Below, piece by piece: positions 1 to 5,917 of a stretch of 14,102 nt of DNA. Position 1 is the stretch's first letter. The number at the start of each line of letters is the position of its first letter. This DNA comes from Bacteroidia bacterium (GTDB lineage: Bacteria; Bacteroidota; Bacteroidia; UBA8524), in the NCBI GenBank assembly GCA_023277325.1, contig JALRIQ010000064.1, positions 1 to 14,102 on the forward strand. The letters run 5' to 3'. A program made the translations under genes and the position numbers. The notes under the pieces are model-generated. The model did no database searches. It had not been told where the DNA came from and saw only the letters and a program-made list of their open reading frames with translations.

Positions 1-162
1 CTATCTTATGTCATGGCAAATATTCTGGGATTTTACCTGTTGCCGAAATTGGGCATAGATGCGCCTACCAGCATGCTCCTGAGCATCGTTCTAGGCCTGA
101 TTTGGATACCGGTTTTTCGGATTATTCGACTTGGCGATTTAAGGAAGCTGGTAAAGTCATAA
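1..162 (+). CDS. C-terminal fragment of an integral membrane protein, possibly a polysaccharide flippase
   Basis: Reading frame 1 is open from the left edge to a TAA at 160-162 and gives 53 residues; the start lies outside the window. The visible part has two hydrophobic stretches (about residues 3-15 and 25-40) and a short basic tail ending LRKLVKS, the usual shape of the last helix and cytoplasmic end of a multi-pass transporter. The next two genes on the same strand are Wzz-like and an O-antigen ligase/polymerase, so a Wzx/MATE-like polysaccharide export protein is a reasonable guess. No diagnostic motif is visible, and any polytopic membrane protein of a glycan cluster would fit. Its being a coding end is fairly secure; the function is inferred from context only. 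Confidence 0.5.
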   Translation, partial: LSYVMANILGFYLLPKLGIDAPTSMLLSIVLGLIWIPVFRIIRLGDLRKLVKS

Positions 163-170
163 TCAGGCAC

Positions 171-200
171 TTCCTGAACCCGCTGAAAAGCGTAAATTTG
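171..200 (+). promoter_or_regulatory. Candidate Bacteroidota-type promoter before the Wzz-like gene
   Basis: TAAATTTG at 193-200 matches the Bacteroidota -7 consensus TAnnTTTG exactly. A TTC at 171-173, one mismatch from the -33 TTG, lies 19 bases upstream. Transcription would start near 207, about 11 bases before the ATG at 218. It sits in the 55-base gap after the membrane-protein gene, so it could be an internal promoter of the cluster. The poor -33 element and short leader keep confidence moderate. Confidence 0.4.
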
Positions 201-217
201 CCGCAATTATCAGAACA

Positions 218-1231
218 ATGAAGGAATCGAATAGCGCATATGACTTCAGCTTGGTTGAAGTATTGAGGTTTGCATTAAAGTGGAAATGGCATATCCTGGG
301 ATTAACCGCATTTGCAGGAATCGCAGCAGCAGTCTTTAGTGGGCCAACATTTATCACTCCAAAATTTGCGTCTACCGTTGTATTCTATCCATCCACTATT
401 AACTCAATTTCAGGAGTTGTATTGTCGGATAATCAATTCAAAGACAAAGATGCCTTGGAGTTTGGAGAAGAAGAAGAGGCAGAATATGCGCTTCAGATTT
501 TGAACTCTGCGCCATTAATGGCCAAGGTCGTTGAGCGTTTTGATTTGATGAATCACTACGATATCGATCCGAATGGTTCTTTTCCTTATACCAAGTTGGA
601 GCGCGAGATTCAGTCGAATATCTCCTTCCGACGCACAGAATTGCTTTCCATTGAAATCCAGGTTTTGGATAAAGACCCGAAGCTAGCGGCTGAAATTGCG
701 AATTATATCTCTGCTGCTTTGGATACGGCGAAAACCGAGATTCAACGTCAAGTGGCTCAAAAGGCTTTCGAAATTATTGAGAAAGAATACCAATCGAAAC
801 TTGCTGAGGTAGAGCAGTTGAAAGAAGGCATCAACGCTTTGAACAGCGGTGGCGTAGTTGAAAACCCTTTCAATAGAAAAAATAAAAGAGCTGCCAGAAA
901 CGACGCTTTATTGAATGTCGACAAGCTTCAAAATGGAGGCAATAACCTGGGAACCTTATTGTCGCTTACAGAATCGCTCAGTTTGCAAGTCGAGCAATTG
1001 AATGAATTACAGCGTAAGTATGAGCGTGCTAAGGTCGACCTGAACGAATACATTCCGCATCACTTTGTGGTAACACCTGCTTCGGCCGCCGAAAAGAAGG
1101 TGAAACCGGTTCGCTGGCTTATTGTGCTTGGCGCGATGTTTAGCACTTTCTTCTTATCCATGATCATGATTATTCTCATCGAGCGTATTCGTGAATCGTA
1201 TCAAAGTCTTAAAAGCGAAGGGGAGGCCTAA
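218..1231 (+). CDS. Wzz/chain-length determinant-type polysaccharide co-polymerase (no kinase domain)
   Basis: This 337-residue protein has the polysaccharide co-polymerase layout. A short cytoplasmic N-terminus is followed by TM1 (about residues 24-41), then a large external domain of some 255 residues with helical, charge-rich stretches likely to form coiled coils (about 175-210 and 255-285), then TM2 (about 300-321) preceded by the proline-containing KPVRW, as in Wzz proteins. Such proteins oligomerise in the inner membrane and set the length of O-antigen or capsule chains, or help export them. There is no Walker box after TM2, so it is not a Wzc-type tyrosine autokinase. The ATG at 218 is the first start in frame and lies just after a candidate promoter. 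The downstream ligase/polymerase gene begins one base after its stop, so the two are almost certainly co-transcribed. Family assignment rests on topology and context. Confidence 0.75.
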   Translation: MKESNSAYDFSLVEVLRFALKWKWHILGLTAFAGIAAAVFSGPTFITPKFASTVVFYPSTINSISGVVLSDNQFKDKDALEFGEEEEAEYALQILNSAPLMAKVVERFDLMNHYDIDPNGSFPYTKLEREIQSNISFRRTELLSIEIQVLDKDPKLAAEIANYISAALDTAKTEIQRQVAQKAFEIIEKEYQSKLAEVEQLKEGINALNSGGVVENPFNRKNKRAARNDALLNVDKLQNGGNNLGTLLSLTESLSLQVEQLNELQRKYERAKVDLNEYIPHHFVVTPASAAEKKVKPVRWLIVLGAMFSTFFLSMIMIILIERIRESYQSLKSEGEA

Positions 1232-1234
1232 TTG
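1219..1234 (+). promoter_or_regulatory. Strong Shine-Dalgarno deciding a TTG start
   Basis: AGGGGAGG at 1219-1226, inside the end of the Wzz-like gene, lies 5 bases before a TTG at 1232 that directly follows the TAA stop (1229-1231). No ATG is available until well inside the first hydrophobic region of the next protein. Most genes here have no recognisable Shine-Dalgarno, so this one probably compensates for the non-ATG start and couples translation of the two genes. Confidence 0.6.
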
Positions 1235-2680
1235 CTGGGCAAATCGTCCATAACGTGGTTTTATAGTATCGGGATAGGATTCATTGCTGCGAGCATAGTA
1301 GCTACCCTATTCGATATCTATTACCTCTACCTTTTTCCAGCGGCAATAGCTGTTGGACTTTTGGCGCTGTTTCGCGCTGATCGCTTAATCATGCTCACGG
1401 CCTTCTTTGTCCCTTTATCGGTTACCATTCAAGACCTTGGTTTTGGTGCAGGTTTAAGTTTGCCAACGGAACCCATGATCATCCTGATCATGCTTGCAGC
1501 CATTTTAAAATTGGCGCATGAAGGGGTATGGGACAAGGATTTTATACGTCACCCTGTCACTATTGCAATCCTTGTAAATACAGCCTGGGTTTTACTTACC
1601 ACCTTTACGAGCACGATGCCGCTTATTTCCCTGAAGTTTTTCATTTCGCGCATCTGGTTCATCATTGTTTTCTATTTCTTCGCTTCGCATATGTTCAGCG
1701 ATATGCGCAGGAGCATGAATTTTATTTGGTTCTTCCTGATTGCTTCGATAGGAGTTGTAAGCTATATCATGGTACTTCATAGCACATACGGTTTCGAGCG
1801 TGACGCCATTTTTGATATTATTCAGCCCTTCTTTTGGATTCACGGAGTTTACGCGGCCATGGTGGCTATGTTGGTTCCTGTATTTTTTATCATGGCATTG
1901 AAGGGGAAGGAGTTTCATTATTCTCCCTTGCGTCGGAGCTTTCTGATGTTTTTTGCGGTAGTCTTTGGAGCAGCGGTATTGTTCTCCTACACACGAGCAG
2001 CTTGGCTCAGCGTATTTGCTGCAGGGGTGGCTGGAGCGGTTTTTCTCTTAAGGGTCAATCTTAAGCTCATTTATACGGCGGTTATTTTGGTTGTTGGCGT
2101 AACGCTTTATTACCAAAGTGATATCATGATGGAATTGTCGCGGAATAAAACCGGATCAAATTCCAAGAATATGGAGAAGCACCTGCAAAGTGCCACCAAT
2201 ATTCGAAACGACCCTTCCAATTTGGAGCGGATAAACAGATGGAGTTGTGCATGGCGCATGTTCCAGGATAAACCAATATTTGGCTTTGGTCCGGGAACGT
2301 ATATGTTCCAGTATGCACCCTATCAACTGAGTTATCAGAAAACCGTGATTAGCACAAATTTCGCTACCCTGGGACATGCCCACAGCGAATGGCTCAACCC
2401 TTTGGCGGAAATGGGTCTAATAGGCATGCTGACCTGGTTTGCTGTTTTTGTGCTCACCTTTTTTCGCGCCCTTAACCTGATATACTATGCCGAGGATAAA
2501 CGTATACGCTACTTAACTTTAGCCTTAACCTTAGCTATATTCACTTATTTTGTTCACGGATTTTTGAATAGCTATTTTGATTACGACAAGATCGCTGTTC
2601 CTTTTTGGGCTTTTATTTCCATCATTGTTTGCATGGATATAAAGAATAAAAAAGACCAAAAAGCTGCTGTTGAAGCTTAA
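1232..2680 (+). CDS. O-antigen ligase / Wzy-type polymerase family membrane protein
   Basis: The 482-residue polytopic protein has about ten to eleven hydrophobic segments spread over residues 8-275 and 390-475, with one large hydrophilic loop (about 290-388). The loop holds the hallmarks of the O-antigen ligase (Wzy_C) family: FGFGPGTY at 350-357, GHAHSEW at 381-387 with the conserved histidine, then the family-typical NPLAEMGLIG. These enzymes either polymerise repeat units at the outer face of the inner membrane or transfer finished glycan to a lipid or protein acceptor. Sequence alone does not separate Wzy from WaaL here. The start is a TTG directly after the Wzz-like stop, supported by a strong ribosome-binding site. 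Next to a chain-length protein a polymerase role is slightly favoured. The gene ends 24 bases before the glyA start, with no terminator between. Confidence 0.85.
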   Translation: MLGKSSITWFYSIGIGFIAASIVATLFDIYYLYLFPAAIAVGLLALFRADRLIMLTAFFVPLSVTIQDLGFGAGLSLPTEPMIILIMLAAILKLAHEGVWDKDFIRHPVTIAILVNTAWVLLTTFTSTMPLISLKFFISRIWFIIVFYFFASHMFSDMRRSMNFIWFFLIASIGVVSYIMVLHSTYGFERDAIFDIIQPFFWIHGVYAAMVAMLVPVFFIMALKGKEFHYSPLRRSFLMFFAVVFGAAVLFSYTRAAWLSVFAAGVAGAVFLLRVNLKLIYTAVILVVGVTLYYQSDIMMELSRNKTGSNSKNMEKHLQSATNIRNDPSNLERINRWSCAWRMFQDKPIFGFGPGTYMFQYAPYQLSYQKTVISTNFATLGHAHSEWLNPLAEMGLIGMLTWFAVFVLTFFRALNLIYYAEDKRIRYLTLALTLAIFTYFVHGFLNSYFDYDKIAVPFWAFISIIVCMDIKNKKDQKAAVEA

Positions 2681-2704
2681 AATCCCATTAAATTGCGCCC
2701 AATT

Positions 2705-3979
2705 ATGATAGAAAGAGATACGCTGGTTTTTGACCTGATTAAACAGGAATTAGCTCGTCAAGAGGAAGGGATTGAACTTATTGCTTCTGAGAACTTTGTG
2801 AGTCCGCAGGTAATGGAAGCCATGGGCTCTGTTTTGACCAATAAATACGCCGAAGGCCTACCTGGAAAGCGTTATTATGGTGGATGTGAGATTGTCGATC
2901 AGGTAGAACAATTGGCTATTGACCGTATCTGCCAATTATTTGGGGCTAAATGGGCGAATGTTCAGCCACACTCGGGTGCGCAGGCCAATGCGGCAGTAAT
3001 GCTGGGTGTGCTAAAACCAGGAGATAAAATCTTAGGCTTTGATCTTTCACATGGTGGCCATTTAACGCACGGCTCACCAGTTAATTTTTCCGGGAAACTT
3101 TATGTGCCTTCTTTCTATGGAGTTGAAAAAGAAACCGGACTAATTGATTTCAATAAAATTGCGGAAACGGCAAAAAGAGAGCAACCCAAGTTAATTATCT
3201 GCGGTGCTTCATCATACACCCGCGACTGGGATTATAAAACACTTCGTGAAATAGCGGATTCAGTGGGTGCCTTATTAATGGCAGATATCTCTCATCCAAG
3301 TGGGTTGATTGCCACAGGATACTTGAATAATCCAATTCCATACTGCCATATCGTTACTTCTACCACGCATAAAACACTTCGCGGACCACGTGGTGGAGTG
3401 ATTATGATGGGAGAAGATTTCGAAAATCCTTGGGGACTAAAAACGCCAAAAGGAGAAACACGTATGATGTCTTCAATTCTCGATTCTGCGGTATTCCCAG
3501 GAACCCAGGGTGGACCTCTTGAGCACGTCATTGCAGCGAAGGCAGTTGCTTTTGGTGAAGCATTGACGGATACGTACAAAACCTATTGCGGACAAGTCAT
3601 TAAGAATGCCCAAGCTATGGCTGCTGCTTTTATGGACAAAGGGTATGAAGTAATCAGTGGAGGTACAGACAACCACATGATGCTTATTGACCTTCGTTCA
3701 CAAGACCTGAATGGAAAGTTGGCTGAAAACACCTTGGTCAAAGCCCATATCACCATCAATAAAAACATGGTTCCTTTTGATGATAAGTCGCCATTTGTAA
3801 CTTCAGGAATGCGTATCGGTTCTCCAGCAATTACTAGCCGCGGTATGAAAGAACAAGATGTGGTGAAAATTGTTGATTTGATTGACGCTGTATTGATGAA
3901 TCATGCCGATGAATCAAAAATAACAGCCATTTCGAAGGAAGTAAATGCCTTGATGGCTGACTTTCCTTTGTACAAATAA
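2705..3979 (+). CDS. glyA: Serine hydroxymethyltransferase
   Basis: The 424-residue cytosolic PLP enzyme interconverts serine plus tetrahydrofolate with glycine plus 5,10-methylene-tetrahydrofolate, the main entry of one-carbon units. The N-terminus has the SHMT block IELIASENF (23-31) and the signature [10 protein letters not shown] (51-60). The PLP lysine is K223 in [14 protein letters not shown] (218-231). QPHSGAQAN (87-95) is the expected substrate/PLP site, and length fits the usual 410-430. The strand before the lysine reads ADISHPSGL rather than the proteobacterial DMAHIAGL; I recall similar forms in Bacteroidota. I chose the ATG at 2705 over an in-frame TTG at 2693, which would add only four non-conserved residues. 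No Shine-Dalgarno is visible. The following reductase gene starts 2 bases after the stop, indicating an operon. Confidence 0.97.
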   Translation: MIERDTLVFDLIKQELARQEEGIELIASENFVSPQVMEAMGSVLTNKYAEGLPGKRYYGGCEIVDQVEQLAIDRICQLFGAKWANVQPHSGAQANAAVMLGVLKPGDKILGFDLSHGGHLTHGSPVNFSGKLYVPSFYGVEKETGLIDFNKIAETAKREQPKLIICGASSYTRDWDYKTLREIADSVGALLMADISHPSGLIATGYLNNPIPYCHIVTSTTHKTLRGPRGGVIMMGEDFENPWGLKTPKGETRMMSSILDSAVFPGTQGGPLEHVIAAKAVAFGEALTDTYKTYCGQVIKNAQAMAAAFMDKGYEVISGGTDNHMMLIDLRSQDLNGKLAENTLVKAHITINKNMVPFDDKSPFVTSGMRIGSPAITSRGMKEQDVVKIVDLIDAVLMNHADESKITAISKEVNALMADFPLYK

Positions 3980-3981
3980 CC

Positions 3982-4686
3982 ATGGATAATCCGCTGGCAT
4001 GTAAGGTGCTGAGTATTCAGCAACTCTCCCCAACTGTTCGTCAGTTTAGGATCAGTTATGCATGGAGTGATCAATTTATACCGGGGCAATTTGTAATGCT
4101 CGATTTACCAATCGAAGCAAAGTTCACCACCCGAAGTTATTCGATTGCTTCGGCACCAAATTCTGAAGGATGGATAGAGTTGTGTATCGTCCAAAAACCG
4201 GGTGGACCTGGAACAGCATTTCTTTTTAGTCAAGTTACTGAGGGTACGCTGCTTCAGGTTTCTGAGCCACAGGGTAAATTTGTTCTAACAGACACCGATT
4301 CTCCTATTTGTTTCATAGCTACAGGTACCGGAGTTGCTCCTTTTCGGGCGATGATTCAAGAAAACCTGAAAAAAAATGGGGCTCTAGATACGCCGATTAC
4401 TTTGGTATTTGGAAATCGGTTTGCGCACGACATTCTTTATCATGAAGAATGGGAGAACCTTGCTGCCACGGACCCGAATTTTACATTCATTCCTGTTTTA
4501 TCGCGCGACGAAAATTGGGAAGGACCTCGCGGTTATGTGCATGAACATTACCTTCCAATCGCTGAGGCAAATAATACCTATCATTTTTATCTGTGCGGTT
4601 GGACGAACATGGTTCGCGAGGCGAAGAACAAGCTGAAATCACTGGGTTTCTCGAGGAAACAGCTTAAGTTTGAACTTTACGACTGA
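3982..4686 (+). CDS. Ferredoxin-NADP reductase-type flavoprotein (FAD/NAD(P)-binding oxidoreductase)
   Basis: This 234-residue protein has the complete two-domain FNR fold. An N-terminal FAD-binding barrel carries RSYSIAS (51-57, the RxYS flavin motif) and a GGPGTAFL stretch (74-81). A C-terminal NAD(P) domain carries the GTGVAPF pyrophosphate loop (115-121), FGNR (143-146) and FYLCGWTNMV (202-211), the usual CG motif near the nicotinamide. It ends in an ELYD tail with a hydrophobic/aromatic residue near the end, as in bacterial FNRs. There is no 2Fe-2S domain, so it is a plain FNR and not a fused reductase. The likely reaction is electron exchange between NAD(P)H and ferredoxin or flavodoxin in the cytosol. 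It starts 2 bases after glyA and its TGA overlaps the next ATG by one base, so it is translationally coupled to the radical SAM gene. Confidence 0.88.
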   Translation: MDNPLACKVLSIQQLSPTVRQFRISYAWSDQFIPGQFVMLDLPIEAKFTTRSYSIASAPNSEGWIELCIVQKPGGPGTAFLFSQVTEGTLLQVSEPQGKFVLTDTDSPICFIATGTGVAPFRAMIQENLKKNGALDTPITLVFGNRFAHDILYHEEWENLAATDPNFTFIPVLSRDENWEGPRGYVHEHYLPIAEANNTYHFYLCGWTNMVREAKNKLKSLGFSRKQLKFELYD

Positions 4687-5708
4687 TGAATAAAAACCTT
4701 CGCGACGGCCTTCACCTTGTTTCAAAATTTACACTGAGGAAGGGGTGGAATGCTTTTTTGGTATGGTCTTCCTACCAGCTGGCGAAACGTTTTAAGATTC
4801 CTGTGCACTGGGGTCAGCCAATTTCTCTCAGCATCGAACCAACAACCTCTTGCAATTTGCGTTGTCCTCAATGCCCCAGCGGACTGCGGTCTTTCAGTAG
4901 GCCTACAGGCATGCTTCAGGGGGATTTATTTGCTAAGTTGGTTGATGAGCAGAAGAAGAGCCTATGGTACATGACCTTGTATTTTCAAGGAGAGCCCTAT
5001 TTGAATCCTGAGTTTTTGGACATGGTTTCTTACGCTTCCAAAAATGGAATCTATACCGCAACCAGCACAAATGCCCACTACCTCACTCCGGAAAATTCAA
5101 AGCGCACTATTGAATCTGGACTTAATCGATTGATAATTTCCATTGATGGCGTTGATCAGGATGCTTACGGAAAATACCGGATTGGGGGCAGTCTTCAGAA
5201 GGTATTGGATGGAACGAAGAACTTGATTGAAGCACGAAAAGCTGCTGGAAATGATAGACTTCATATCATTTGGCAGTTCATTGTTTTTGCCCATAATGAA
5301 GGGCAGCTGGATGAAATCAGAAAATTAGCCAAGGAATACGAGGTGGATGAGCTGGCCATCAAAACGGCCCAAATTTATGATTATGCCGATGGTAGCGACC
5401 TGCTGCCTGAAAACGAAAAGTACCGCCGTTATACGGAAATGAGTGCTGGCTTCGTTATTAAAAATAGCCTACTTAATCACTGTTGGAGGATGTGGCAATC
5501 CTGTGTCATTACTTGGGATGGTAAAGTTGTTCCTTGTTGCTTCGACAAAGATGCTACCCATCGCCTAGGTGATTTAAAAAAGGATAGTTTCCCATCAATT
5601 TGGGGCTCTGAGGAGTACCAGAACTTCCGAAGGGCGGTTTTGGGCGGAAGATCCAATATCGATATCTGCAAAAATTGCAGTGAAGGAACCCGAATTTGGG
5701 AATCTTAA
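4686..5708 (+). CDS. Radical SAM protein with C-terminal SPASM domain, substrate unknown
   Basis: The 340-residue protein contains the radical SAM cluster motif CNLRCPQC (C56, C60, C63) inside SIEPTTSCNLRCPQCPSG. A QGEP box (101-104, the GGEP-like SAM amino-group site) and ISIDG (151-155) follow. The C-terminal third has SPASM-type cysteines: C266, C273 in SCVITWDGKVVPCC, C284/C285, and the terminal pair C328/C331 (ICKNC). These usually hold one or two auxiliary Fe-S clusters. SPASM enzymes mature ribosomal peptides, modify proteins, or act on small molecules and nucleotides. There is no short precursor-peptide gene or protease nearby, so no peptide product can be proposed. A roughly 45-residue basic/aromatic N-terminal extension precedes the core. 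It begins on the last base of the reductase stop (overlap TGATG). Family confident; function unknown. Confidence 0.88.
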   Translation: MNKNLRDGLHLVSKFTLRKGWNAFLVWSSYQLAKRFKIPVHWGQPISLSIEPTTSCNLRCPQCPSGLRSFSRPTGMLQGDLFAKLVDEQKKSLWYMTLYFQGEPYLNPEFLDMVSYASKNGIYTATSTNAHYLTPENSKRTIESGLNRLIISIDGVDQDAYGKYRIGGSLQKVLDGTKNLIEARKAAGNDRLHIIWQFIVFAHNEGQLDEIRKLAKEYEVDELAIKTAQIYDYADGSDLLPENEKYRRYTEMSAGFVIKNSLLNHCWRMWQSCVITWDGKVVPCCFDKDATHRLGDLKKDSFPSIWGSEEYQNFRRAVLGGRSNIDICKNCSEGTRIWES

Positions 5709-5846
5709 TTCACTGAGGCAACATTCGTGGAATAGGTTGGGTCTTGTAGGCAGGAGTGTGGAAAAGCCACTGCGAAAGAACAAAGCCAAAAAGTTTTTGT
5801 TATTGCGCATAAAAAGCCGTAAATACTAGCTTTTATCGAATTGTTT

Positions 5847-5878
5847 TTTGCCTCAGGAGTCTTAATTTCTTAACTTCG
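5847..5878 (+). promoter_or_regulatory. Candidate Bacteroidota-type promoter of the giant secreted-protein gene
   Basis: TTTG at 5847-5850 is followed after exactly 20 bases by TAACTTCG at 5871-5878, one mismatch from TAnnTTTG. Transcription would start near 5885, giving a leader of about 33 bases before the ATG at 5918. It lies in the 209-base gap after the radical SAM gene, in which I see no convincing intrinsic terminator and no small gene. Confidence 0.5.
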
Positions 5879-5917
5879 AGAAATTGTTTTGTTAATAAAC
5901 TATTGTTAGCGCCGCGT

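Noticed and set aside
2689..2696. TAAATTGC as a -7 element for glyA
   Set aside because: It is a partial match, the nearest TTG is only 16 bases upstream, and transcription would begin within about 3 bases of the ATG; too weak to list as a promoter.
5709..5846. Possible terminator or small RNA after the radical SAM gene
   Set aside because: The best pairing (AGTG with CACT near 5755-5772) is only four bases and no T run follows; I see no gene or structured RNA here.
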